In this document: piece by piece, positions 27,093-37,700 of the stretch
Position numbering within the stretch: the stretch's first letter is position 1
Layout: each line of letters starts with the position of its first letter
Origin: Clostridiales bacterium
GTDB lineage: Bacteria > Bacillota > Clostridia > Christensenellales > UBA1242
DNA length: 59,009 nt
Assembly: GCA_015055535.1 (NCBI GenBank)
Contig: SVIA01000007.1
Location: 1 to 59,009 of the forward strand
Reading direction: 5' to 3'
Notes under the pieces: model-generated
The model's input: only the letters and a program-made list of their open reading frames with translations
Database searches by the model: none
Told to the model about the DNA's origin: nothing
Translations under genes and position numbers: made by a program

Positions 27093-28589
27093 TTAAGCAC
27101 TTTGCTCCATTGAATGCATCTTATTACTATCTACGCTTGTTTCAACTTCAATTTGAGGTGGAATTATTTTTATATCATTTTCGACTTCTTCAATTGGAGT
27201 TTCATTTCCTTCTATTAATAATCCCATTTTTGGCTCATATATTTCATGTCTTATTAATTCTTTGCTTATAAGCTCATTATTTTTATATTTTTCTAAGTAA
27301 GCTTTAGCTTCATATCCCTCTTTAGGAAACGAAAGTCTAAAATATTCACCTTTATATGTTACCTTGTCTTTATATTTACCACTTTTATCAACAATAATTT
27401 TATCACCATTATGAGGAATAGTTCTAACAAATTCCACACTTCTATTATAAGTAACATTATCTTCTAAAGGCTTACCATAAATTTTAACATAAGCCCTATC
27501 TCCTTTAACATAAGATTGAATATAAATAGGATAATCGCTTATATTTGTAAATCTTAGATCCGCAGTCCCCTCATTAACCATAGCGTCCAAGCTAAGCTCT
27601 ACATACCCAACGGGTAAAGTGTGTTTATGAACTTCGTCTATTTGTGCGCCACTTAAAAGCAAGGCATTATACAATGTAGTTGAAGCTTGACAAATTCCTC
27701 CGCCAACACCTTCTACAAACTCTCCATTAACAATAATTATAGCAGATTTATAACCAGACTCTTCAGTTTGTGGCCCAGTTATATCATTAAAGCTAACACT
27801 TTCATGAGCACTTAAAATTTTACCATTAAATTTTTCCAAAGCTAAACTAACATTATGCTTTCTTCCACCTTTAGAAGTAGATAAATCAGTTGAAAATTCA
27901 CCCAATAAGCTTAATTTATCATTATAATAATCTTCATTTTTTGAAGGCGCAATTAATAGTGTCGGAATTTCAATCTCTATATTATTAGAGTTCTTAAACT
28001 GCCTTTCTATATCTAAATACAATTTATTTTCATCAATTTTTACTCCGTTTTTACTTTTAGTTATTTTAAAAATTTCTTTTGTATTTGGCAAAAACTCAAC
28101 TTCACTATTTATTTCTTCAAATTCTATCTCTTTTTTTATTTCATTAATTTTATCTTTAAAGGTTGGAAAAACATAATTGAATGCTATATCAAAATTAAAA
28201 CCTTGTCTTGTAATATTTTTTATACTTTCACTTTCACTTTCGTTTAGCTTTGAATATTTAAAAGCGTCATCAATTATAGTGTGAATGTTTGAATTTGCTT
28301 CCAAACTCTTTCCATTATAATTCCACATTTTATCTTTATAATACAATTTTATATTCAAATTTTCAATTTTATCTTTTAAAACTCCACCAATTAAATTTTC
28401 AGCTTCTGTTTTATTTAACCCCTTTACATTTATTCCAGAAATAACAACATTTTCAGTAAATTCGTTTTTCAAACTATAATTTTCAGCAAAAAAATTAATA
28501 GCAAGAAAAATTGTTCCAATAATTAAAATAAAAACAATTGTCACAATTAACACACTTAATCTCTTATTATTTTTACTTTTTGTTTTCAT
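27093..28589 (-). CDS. VanW-family cell-surface protein
   Basis: This 498-residue protein is anchored by one N-terminal transmembrane helix (about residues 11-34). The middle resembles a peptidoglycan-binding domain of the PG_binding_4 type. The VanW domain (about residues 225-350) includes FSTDLSTSKGGRKHN, SVSFNDITGP, GVGGGICQASTTLYNALL and HTLPVGYVE. VanW proteins occur in vancomycin-resistance clusters but are widespread in Clostridia as envelope proteins of unclear function, and no van genes are adjacent. A good ribosome binding site (AGGAGAAGG) precedes the ATG. It is coupled to the cation exchanger downstream. Confidence 0.88.
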   Translation of the reverse strand: MKTKSKNNKRLSVLIVTIVFILIIGTIFLAINFFAENYSLKNEFTENVVISGINVKGLNKTEAENLIGGVLKDKIENLNIKLYYKDKMWNYNGKSLEANSNIHTIIDDAFKYSKLNESESESIKNITRQGFNFDIAFNYVFPTFKDKINEIKKEIEFEEINSEVEFLPNTKEIFKITKSKNGVKIDENKLYLDIERQFKNSNNIEIEIPTLLIAPSKNEDYYNDKLSLLGEFSTDLSTSKGGRKHNVSLALEKFNGKILSAHESVSFNDITGPQTEESGYKSAIIIVNGEFVEGVGGGICQASTTLYNALLLSGAQIDEVHKHTLPVGYVELSLDAMVNEGTADLRFTNISDYPIYIQSYVKGDRAYVKIYGKPLEDNVTYNRSVEFVRTIPHNGDKIIVDKSGKYKDKVTYKGEYFRLSFPKEGYEAKAYLEKYKNNELISKELIRHEIYEPKMGLLIEGNETPIEEVENDIKIIPPQIEVETSVDSNKMHSMEQSA

Positions 28590-28636
28590 ACTAACCTTCT
28601 CCTAAATTTAGTATGATTTATTAAAAAAAAATTATG

Positions 28637-28661
28637 TAAAAAACTGGCAGCGCCAGTTTTA
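28637..28661 (-). terminator. Terminator after rmuC
   Basis: AAACTGGC/GCCAGTTT with a three-base loop, followed on the minus strand by T. The stem sequence is nearly the same as that after the CYTH gene. Confidence 0.75.
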
Positions 28662-28672
28662 AACATAACTTG

Positions 28673-29941
28673 TTATTCATCAGCCTTATCAGTTTCAATA
28701 ATATCTATATTATTATCCAATAAAACAACTTTATCTAATTGTTTTTGAATTTTTTGAGTCTTTTTTGTAGCATCCACAATTGTTCCACTTGCTTTATCTA
28801 TTTCTTTTTGAGTTTTTGTTAATAAATCTACAAAAGTTACAAATTCTTTTTTAAATGTCGATAATAAATTCCAAATTTCACTAGAACGTTTTTCAATTGC
28901 AAGAGTTTGAAATCCCATTTGTAAACTGTTTAATAATGCCGATAATGTCGTTGGTCCACATACTATAATTTTATAATCACGCTGTAACTGTTCTATTAAT
29001 CCCGTCCTTTTAATAGCTTCGCTATAAAGTCCTTCTAGTGGCAAATACATAATTGCAAAATCTGTTGTTTTTGGTACTAAAATATATTTTTCATTTATCT
29101 TTTTTGCTTCTTCTTTAATTCTTCTTTCTAGCGCTTTACTTAATTGAGAAACTTGTTCCAAATTTCCTTCACTTTCAGCATCTAAAATTTTTGTATAATC
29201 TTCAATTGGAAATTTAGCATCTATTGGAAGCATTAAATTTTCATCATCTTTCCCTGGTAAATATATAACAAAATCTACACGTTTATCTTCTTTTATCATA
29301 ACATTTTGAGAAAATTGATTAGGAGCAAGCATTTGTTCTAATAAATTTCCAAGCTGAACCTCTCCGAATGTTCCTCTTGTTTTTACATTTGTTAATACCT
29401 TTTTTAAATCTCCAACGCTTCCTGCCAAACTTCGCATTTCTCCAAGACCTAAACTAACATTTTCTAATCTTTCAGAAATTAAATTAAAACTTTCGTTTAG
29501 TCTTTTTTCTAAACTTTCATTTAACTTTTCATCAACTGTCATACGCATTTGTTCTAATTTTTGCTCGTTATTTTGTCTTAAAGAAGTTAAACTTAATTCT
29601 AAAACATTTGTATTTTTTTCTAATTTATTTTCTAGCGAACTAGTTAAAACTTCTAAACGCTTATTCAAATTTTCCAGCCTTTCAAATTGATTTTTACTAA
29701 TGCTATTCAAATTATTAATTGTAGAGTCATTGTAACTTTTTAAAATTTCTGTTATTGTTGTATTATATATAGCTACAATATTTTGAAGTTTATTTATTTC
29801 AGTTGTAATATTGTTAAGTTCTTTTGAATTATCAAAAGCAAATTTGTTATTTTTATTTTTAATAAACATAATAGTTAGTATTAAAGATATAATAATACTA
29901 ATACAAGATAATATAGTTAATAATATTAATAAAGTTTCCAT
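28673..29941 (-). CDS. rmuC: RmuC-family DNA recombination protein
   Basis: This 422-residue protein has an N-terminal membrane helix (about residues 5-27), a long coiled coil (about 40-165) and an RmuC domain. Its signatures include TRGTFGEVQLGNLLEQML, KRVDFVIYLPGKD, LPIDAKFPIEDY and FAIMYLPLEGLYSEA. RmuC limits inversions at short inverted repeats and has a nuclease-like core. The mRNA looks leaderless: TATAAT ends six bases before the ATG and no Shine-Dalgarno sequence is present. It is monocistronic with its own terminator. Confidence 0.94.
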   Translation of the reverse strand: METLLILLTILSCISIIISLILTIMFIKNKNNKFAFDNSKELNNITTEINKLQNIVAIYNTTITEILKSYNDSTINNLNSISKNQFERLENLNKRLEVLTSSLENKLEKNTNVLELSLTSLRQNNEQKLEQMRMTVDEKLNESLEKRLNESFNLISERLENVSLGLGEMRSLAGSVGDLKKVLTNVKTRGTFGEVQLGNLLEQMLAPNQFSQNVMIKEDKRVDFVIYLPGKDDENLMLPIDAKFPIEDYTKILDAESEGNLEQVSQLSKALERRIKEEAKKINEKYILVPKTTDFAIMYLPLEGLYSEAIKRTGLIEQLQRDYKIIVCGPTTLSALLNSLQMGFQTLAIEKRSSEIWNLLSTFKKEFVTFVDLLTKTQKEIDKASGTIVDATKKTQKIQKQLDKVVLLDNNIDIIETDKADE

Positions 29942-29947
29942 ACTTTA

Positions 29948-29976
29948 ATTATAACATAATTTTATTTTATTGTTTA
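29948..29976 (-). promoter_or_regulatory. Promoter placing +1 on the rmuC ATG
   Basis: TAAACA, 17 bases, TATAAT, then six bases and ATG. The -35 is weak. No ribosome binding site. Confidence 0.6.
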
Positions 29977-29995
29977 TTAAAATTTTGTTTTTATA

Positions 29996-30026
29996 AAAAA
30001 AAGTCTAATTTTAATTAGACTTTTTA
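29996..30026 (-). terminator. Terminator at the end of locus B
   Basis: AAAAAAGTCTAATT pairs with AATTAGACTTTTT around TT. It closes the lipoprotein-sipW-TasA-like operon. Confidence 0.85.
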
Positions 30027-30031
30027 ATTAA

Positions 30032-30610
30032 TTATAAAGTTAAGCTCGAATCTATATCTGTTCTCCAAGTAGTTGGATAATCAGTTGACCATTCGTCTAC
30101 CGCAGCTTTTGTTGATTGAATAGATTCAACAAATAATTTTAAACCATATTTTTTGCCTTGATAACTTGCAGCATCAATATTTGAAACTGAAAAATTTAAA
30201 ACCAAATTTTCTAAAGATTGATTTGAAGCTAAAACATTTTTATAATAATATTTGCCACTATCGCTTACCACAAAATTTTCTTCACCCAAATTAAAACTTA
30301 AATAATTAGTATCTATTTCACCATTAACATAAAATTCTAGCCAAATTCTTAAAACACACGCCATAGAAGTTGCCGGATTTTTAATTGTAATTTTTCTTGT
30401 TGTATTAGAATTTATAGTTAATTCTTCAGGTTGTAAAATAATAGAATCATCATCAATAATAGAAATTTCTAATCTATGTTCTTTAAACTGAACAATTCCT
30501 GTATTAATTTTTCTGTCATTTACCAAAGCTAACGTTATATTTAAACCAATTAAAACTATTGTTAAAACGCTAATAATTATAATCGCAGTTTTATTTAAAA
30601 TTTTACTCAT
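30032..30610 (-). CDS. TasA/camelysin-like secreted protein (locus B, second)
   Basis: This 192-residue protein has a hydrophobic helix (about residues 8-32) and a mature part starting NTGIVQFKEHRLEISI. The shared pattern follows: QPEELTINSNTTRKI, SDSGKYYYKNV and the C-terminal DEWSTDYPTTW. I start at the ATG at 30610 because TAGGAGG precedes it; a longer frame from a TTG would overlap the upstream gene. It is the last gene of the operon after the SipW-type peptidase and the other TasA-like protein. It would be exported as a fibre or surface subunit. Confidence 0.65.
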   Translation of the reverse strand: MSKILNKTAIIIISVLTIVLIGLNITLALVNDRKINTGIVQFKEHRLEISIIDDDSIILQPEELTINSNTTRKITIKNPATSMACVLRIWLEFYVNGEIDTNYLSFNLGEENFVVSDSGKYYYKNVLASNQSLENLVLNFSVSNIDAASYQGKKYGLKLFVESIQSTKAAVDEWSTDYPTTWRTDIDSSLTL

Positions 30611-30618
30611 ATTTCCTC

Positions 30619-31170
30619 CTACCAATTCTCTGGCAAATTGTAGTCTTTTTGATAAATTTCTAAAATCAAGTTAATATCTACACTTTCGCCACGATAATCG
30701 TTCGTTAATAAATCTCCAAACGTAATAGCTGAAAATAATTCTATTTCATTATCTTTTTCTATTACATTTTTTAAATATAAGTAACCATTTTTTTCTTCCC
30801 AAACATTAGTATCATAACTAACACCACATGCTTTAACTATAATATTTTCTTGGTTATAAGGAGTATTATTTAATCCACTTTCCCAAACTGGAAGTACTTT
30901 AACCCTAACTACACCAGCAATATTATTTCCGTTCGTATTAATTTTTACTGAAATATTTTCAGTATTTTGTCCGTTATAAACAATATCTTTTAAACTATTT
31001 GAATTGTTTGTACTAATAGTATAATTAATATTAAGAATAGGTAAATCCCCTTCTCCCTCAAACGTTTTATAATATTTAAAATAAGCTTGCGTAGTAAAAG
31101 TTAGGCAAGATACAATAAATGTTGCCATTAATAAGATTAATAATAAACCTTTAATTTTTACACTTTTCAT
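30619..31170 (-). CDS. TasA/camelysin-like secreted protein with SipW-type signal (locus B, first)
   Basis: This 183-residue protein has a typical hydrophobic signal followed by TTQAYFKYY, which fits the T-x-A-[YF]-F pattern of SipW-dependent precursors. The mature domain has EGEGDLPILNINYTIS, KNGYLYLKNV and ends with NLPENW exactly at the C-terminus. The ribosome binding site AAAGGAA lies inside the end of the sipW-like gene, five bases upstream, so the two are coupled. Direct adjacency to the peptidase makes this the best candidate substrate. Confidence 0.72.
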   Translation of the reverse strand: MKSVKIKGLLLILLMATFIVSCLTFTTQAYFKYYKTFEGEGDLPILNINYTISTNNSNSLKDIVYNGQNTENISVKINTNGNNIAGVVRVKVLPVWESGLNNTPYNQENIIVKACGVSYDTNVWEEKNGYLYLKNVIEKDNEIELFSAITFGDLLTNDYRGESVDINLILEIYQKDYNLPENW

Positions 31171-31175
31171 TTGTT

Positions 31176-31742
31176 TTATTCCTTTATAATATAATATTCT
31201 TTTTTGATAAACGAACCAAATAGTTGAATAGCCGTAATAGTTAACACAATTGTCATAATTCCTAAAATATTAATTGATCGCCCAGTCAAAATTAAATTTT
31301 TTATACCTACAAAAACACTACCAAGTTTTGGAATTGTAAAAATTACTTTACCATAAACATTTTCGTATTTAATTGGAGTATCAGGCGAAACAATTCCATC
31401 GTCATCAAAATGATTTGTTTGACTTGTTGTAATTGAATTATTTTCATAATCAATTTCAATAATCACATGTGTTACAAAAGAATTCCCCGTTCTAGACCAA
31501 GTAATATAATCTCCAACTTTAAGTTCTTTAAATGGCACTTTATAATCCACAACAACGCTTCCATAATGAATATCTGGTTCACTACTATATCCCATTACAT
31601 TGTAAATTCTGTAACCAAGAAAATAGCCAACTAAAAGCATTGCAATAAAACCAAAAATTAAACTTTTAATTAATGAAGATATTATTAGTTTTTTCTTGCT
31701 AAATTTTTGATAAACAAGTCCAAAATTATAATTTTTTTCCAT
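31176..31742 (-). CDS. sipW: Signal peptidase I, SipW-like (Ser/His type)
   Basis: This 188-residue protein is flanked by transmembrane helices (about residues 22-44 and 152-175). The catalytic Ser box reads GYSSEPD (S53, usually GxSMEPT), and the general base is His in VTHVIIEI (H92), where bacterial SipS-type enzymes have Lys. A Ser/His dyad is the mark of ER-type/SipW signal peptidases. SipW cleaves TasA and TapA in Bacillus biofilm assembly. Here the two genes downstream encode TasA-like proteins and a large lipoprotein lies upstream, so it most likely matures these. AGGAAG lies before the ATG. Confidence 0.85.
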   Translation of the reverse strand: MEKNYNFGLVYQKFSKKKLIISSLIKSLIFGFIAMLLVGYFLGYRIYNVMGYSSEPDIHYGSVVVDYKVPFKELKVGDYITWSRTGNSFVTHVIIEIDYENNSITTSQTNHFDDDGIVSPDTPIKYENVYGKVIFTIPKLGSVFVGIKNLILTGRSINILGIMTIVLTITAIQLFGSFIKKEYYIIKE

Positions 31743-31763
31743 ACTTCCTCAAAAGTTTTATTA

Positions 31764-31788
31764 CTTAAAGAGGTTAAACCTCTTTAAG
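31764..31788 (-). other. Strong hairpin overlapping the giant lipoprotein stop codon
   Basis: CTTAAAGAGGTT and AACCTCTTTAAG form a 12-bp stem with almost no loop. The TAA stop lies inside it. The downstream sequence on the minus strand (GTAATAAAACTTTT) is only moderately T-rich, so it may be a weak terminator or an RNA processing or stability element between the lipoprotein and sipW. Confidence 0.6.
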
Positions 31789-34700
31789 CAACAAACATAA
31801 TATTATTATCCGCAATTTTCCAAGTAATATCAACAATATTATTATTTAAATTATTATTGTTTAATGCATTTACTATATCGTCTGAAACAAATGTTTCCAC
31901 TTGAGTATTTGTGTTATCTATAGCCACACTACTTTCAATATTATAAACTAAGTTATTAGCAATACCAAGTAAACTTGTTAAAGTATAGTTATATTGTACA
32001 GTATTATTTTCGTTATAACCAAACAATTTTCCAGCATGAACTAAAATATTATCTAAATTTGTCCATATTTTAATTTTTACTAAGTTATTAAAACATTTAC
32101 CCGCATTAATACCTACTAATCCGCCAATATAAACAATTTGATCTTCACCGCCAATGATAATATTTTCAGTTGACGCACAAATTATTCCTGAATTAACAGC
32201 ATTATCAAAATTTTTATTATTTACATAACAGTTGTTAATTAATCCCGTTACTTGATTTTGTCCAGCTATTCCACCTGCTAAGGCTGTTAATGTAGCTCCA
32301 CCTGCATTATAACTACTACAATAAATATCAGAAGTACAAACGCTTGCAGTTATTTCTCCACTGTTAATACTAACAATACCACCAGAAATTGTACCACTAA
32401 CAGTTCCGTTATTTTCAACGTTTTTAATTACACCCATATTTTTAGCAGCAATACCACCAGAATATAATGAAGTTTTAGCAGTTGGCCATACACTTGCATT
32501 ATTAATTACGTTAAGTATTGTACCTTTATTTTCAGCAACAACCGAACCAGAGTTAATGCTATACATTGAAGCTCCAATATCTACCGCAGCTTCTGTATTA
32601 GAATTAACATTACCAGAAATTTCAATATTTTTAATTAAACCATTACTATATCCGGCAATTGTTCCAACGTTTAACCCTTGACTTATGTTTACGCTAACAA
32701 AATTAATATTATTTAATTCACCAACATAAACAATTTCTTTTTTAGTTCTTACATTTTCTTCAAATCCGTTAACATCTGTAGTAATTACTCTATCATCTAA
32801 AACTGTTTTTGTTTCAATATAACCAAGCAATCCAGTATACTGATAAGAAGTGGTAATTGTTAAATTTGAAATTTTATAATTTGCAGTTTCATCTTTATAA
32901 CCTGATAATGTACCTACAAATGGATTTGTCTCATCAAATAAAGGTTTAAAGTTTCCAGATAATACGATATCCGCTTCTAATTTATAAGAAGCCTTATTAT
33001 TATATTTTATTAATTTTAATTCTTCTTCATTTGTTATAATATAAGGATTATCTAATTCACCACTACCTAATGTAAATGAATTAAATATGTAATTTTCTAT
33101 TATTGTTGGTTCAGATGCCATACTTTGAGTACTATCACTTATAACAGCATATGACCTTACACTAATAGTATATTTGTAATTTACATCTGATAAATTATAA
33201 TAATTATCATTTACATAAATTAGTTTATTATAATTATTATATTCTATATCAGAAGCTCCATTTTTATCAACTCTAGATAAAGATATAATATAACCATTGG
33301 CCGATTCTACTTTATCCCAAGTAACTTTACCATGTTCTACTTTTAAATTTTTAACAGATTCAGGCAATTCAATGCTAATTGTATTACTCTTATTTGAGTT
33401 TAAATATTTATCATCACCAAATGCAACTACATTTAAATCGAAAACTCCATCATAAGTAAAATATTTAACTTCATAGCCATTATAATATTTTTTATCATTT
33501 TCAGTAGTTATATTTATATCTGTTTTTAAAATTAAAACATTTTCATCTTGAGCATTTACATAATAAGCAAGACTTTCAAATGCAAAGCTTGAATTGTTAT
33601 CTGCCACAACTCCGCTGTAATATGTTTTAACATTATTAACAATTTTAACCATGTTTAAAACAACTTTGTTTGTATTGTATAACTTATTATGATTTATCCA
33701 AGAAATATTAATACCATCGTTAATATTTAAATTAGTTAAAGCATCCAATTTTTTAACGGTTTTTCCAAATTCAACAATTTTACTATTAACAAAATAGTAA
33801 TCATCAACTAGCCCGCTTTCATTGCCTAAGTTTTGCACGCTAACAGTATAATCACCAGAAGATTCCTTTTCTGCAATAAATTCGTTTGTTAAATCTTCTA
33901 AATAATATTCTGTATTTACTCCACCCTTAGATACTTTAAGCAATAAAGAGTTTGGACTAGATTTAGTATTATTTTTAGTACCATTAACAACTGAAGGACT
34001 TGTCCATACCAATTTACCATTATAAATTCTGAAATCTTTAATATAGTCTAGTTTTACTACGTTTTCTAAAACTTTTGCATTACTTGTTAAATAATTAAAG
34101 CTATCTCCAATAGTTTTAACTTCTATTGTATATAGACCGCTTTCAACTGAGTCGTCTTCACTCATAATGTAACTAACATTTGTTTGATTTTGTTGTTTAA
34201 CAGAATCTCCCATTTTTACATTTAAATTGTAAACTACATCTTCATTATCACTATTTTTATAATTATCAATAATTACTTCATTCCAATAAATCTCACCAGA
34301 AGCTAAATAAATAGAATCGGTAGCATTTAATTTTTCAGCCGTAATTTTATCTGATATATTACTTGTTAAATAATTGTTTTTACCAATAGCTTGATAATAC
34401 AAACTATAGTTACCAGCCTTATATTTTTCTGGAAGCTCATAATTTAATGTATCCGCATTAAATGTTGCTATATTTTCTTCATCACTATTAACATAAAGAA
34501 TATAATTTTTAACACCAACATTATTATTAACTTTAGTAAACACTAAACTTCCATCGCTTAAATATAAAGGTTCTGGTGTTTGAAGTTTTGTAGCATTTAA
34601 TGTTGTTTCGACACTTGAAATAATTGTACTTTCTTCTTTGCCGCCTAATTCACCTAAAGCTTTAATAACAAAAGTATAATTTCCACTTTCAATAATATTT

Positions 34701-37700
34701 CCATTAGCTTTTTTCATGGCGTCGTAACTTAAAATAGTATTATTAAACTCAAAGTTAGTGATTAATTCGTTATTACTATTATAAATATCTAATTTGTAGC
34801 CATTGCTTTTTGGAATGGGTTCCCATCTTAAAATACCATTTTCAACTACTATAGTTGGAGTATTTAATATTGTGAAATCTATTTTATCAGATATACCACT
34901 AGAAAGTTGATAATCTACAGTAGTTTTTGCTTCTACATAAACTTGATAATCGCCAGCTGATTTAGAAAGTAAATTAAATAAATCTACACTTAAACTTTCA
35001 TTTTTATTTACTGTAACTTTTTGTAAAAGTTCTATACCTTCCCCTACTTTATTAACTGTTACCTCATAACTTTCTGCGTTTTCTACACTTGTCCATTGTA
35101 AAATTCCATCTTTTAAAACAATATTTGGTCTACTTAATCTTGTTACAGTTATGCTTTCTGTTAAATTACTTTTTATTTTTGCTGTTTCTAATAGTAAACC
35201 AAATGTTGTTGTAGGAATACTATATTTTCTTACATTTAAATTAAATGTTTTGTTATATTTGCTAGGTAAAACTCTTGTTTTAGATTTAAATTTTTTTACT
35301 AATTCTAACGCTTGAGATTGATTAGTTCCAGCTAAATTTAAAATATAATTTATATCTTGTCCATCTTCTAAAATATCATCAAAAATTTCTTCGCCGTTTA
35401 TAGTTAAAACATAAAGATAATCAGTATCGCTATCATCAATTACAATTTCACCATTTTCACAAGTTAATTTTGAAACTGCATTAAGTTTTTCTATATTATT
35501 TAAAGTAGCAACATCAAAACTATTTATATTGTAAACAACTTCTAAATTAGGGTTTGTATAAGTTCTAGTATTAGATATTGCTTTAATAGATAAATTGTAA
35601 GCACCACCCTCCATAAATGAAGTGTCTATTAAATAAGTATCTTCATCAATTTTAGTTAAATAATTTACAGTTGAAAGAATTCGAGTTTGTTTTTCATTAT
35701 TTTTTTCATAACTAAATTCAAATAATTCTGCATTACTATTTAAATCAAAATATAAATCGTTTGGACGAAGAGAAGTATCAGAAACAATATTTAAAATTTT
35801 AGGAACTCTTAAATTTGTTGGGCTTGGAAGAATTTGAACATTAATTTTATTTGAAATATTTGTTAAATTTTTTCCATAAGTTTGTCTGTTTAATTTTACT
35901 ACAATATTTTCATTTCCAATCGGTTCATATAAAGAATCCCCAATTGAAGCAATATATATTGTTAAATAATTTTTTAAATTATTGTAATGGATTGGATTAG
36001 ATTCTCCACCAAACATGCTTTCACTAGTAATTAATTCTTTTAAAGATATACTAGTATTTATTCCTAAGCTTTTGCTTTTGGTACCAACTTGGCTTTCTTC
36101 GTTATACATTACATACATTTCGTAACTAGCGCCAATATCTTCAAACGATAATGTGTCATCTACCAATTTAAATGTGTTAATACTATCTGTAAGTTTTACA
36201 GTAATGCTATTACTAAAATCACTATTTAAAAATTCAGAACCACCATCATGACACATTTTTATAGTGTAAATATTGTTTTCTTCTAATTCAATTAAATCTA
36301 AACTACTTGCAATATTTAAAGTAATGCCATTATGTATATAAAATTTTGCCCCATAATCTACAATTGTTTGATATTTAATTTCGCCGTCTTCTACATATAG
36401 TTTTATTGGCGCTGCTAATTTTTTTATATCAAAAGAGTCACTAATGTTACTCATAACAATGTTAGCATTTGCTTTTGGAATATATTGAAGTCTTAAGTCA
36501 TAATTTTGATTATCTATAAAATTGTAGTTTAATGGATCAAAATCTTCAACTAAACTTCCATTTATATACACTAAAACAGTTTCCGCACCTTCTATTTTTG
36601 AATATATTAACTCACCGTCTAAAATTTTAGCAGTATTTAAATTGCTTAATTTTGAAAAATTATAAGTTTCACTAGGTTCACTTTTTAAATAACCTTCTCC
36701 ATATGCAACTGCATATGTTTGATATTCTCCTTCATCAAAATTAGATAAAGACATATCAATAGAAAGTGTTTTTGTTTTATCTGTATCATTATATTTTAAA
36801 TCATTTCTACCTTGTTCATAAACTACGGTTGAAGAATTTAATGTTGTATAAATTTTTAAAGTATCAACAAAACTTGTTGCGCTATATTCTACATTTTTAC
36901 AATCAGTATTTAAATAAGCTTTATTTGGTTTTTCTAATTTTGTAGCTTTAAAAATTTCACTTGCTTCACTAGTAATGCTGTTTTCGCCATTACCTTCAGC
37001 TTTAATTACAAAAGAATATTCTTTAGCATTATATTTTTGTCCTAAAATATAATCATTTGTTTGTGAAGAAAGTTCAATAAAGTTTGCTTCATCGATTTTT
37101 AATAAATACCCACCACTATTTTGAACTGAATTCCAATTCAACTTTCCTTCACTAACATAAAAACTTGGTGCTGCCAATTTTTCAATTAATAAATTTTCAC
37201 TTGTGTTAGAATCTAAATATTCTTTATTATTTCCTAAAATCTTTATTGAATAATTATATTTTCCGGCCTTTAATTTATCATTAGCCGTATCAATTACAAA
37301 ATAATTTTCATTACAATCATTAAATATGTATTGAGCATATTCTGCCTGAGTTTCTCCAGTTCTTGTTAAAACATAACCACTTGCATTTGTATTTGCTTTC
37401 CAAGAAAGAGTGTTTGTTGAATATGTGAAAACAAAATCTAATTCGTTTAAAGTAGGAGTGTCAAATTTATTAATAGTTATGCTATTTCTTGTTAAAGATG
37501 GGTATAACACAACATTTTCTATTCCATGATTATTTTTAGGAATAGCTTGCACTTTTATAATATAAGTTTTGCCTGCATTTTCAAGTTCTTTAACTCTAAA
37601 CCCAAGATCTGGATTATATGTAACATCTAAAACAGAGTAAGTATAGTCTGGATTTTCTTTTTCTACTGTATCATAAACAAATATATTATAACTTTCAGCA

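Noticed and set aside
27093-28589. Vancomycin-resistance determinant
   Set aside because: VanW-domain proteins are common in Clostridia without resistance and no vanH, vanA/B, vanX or vanRS genes are adjacent.
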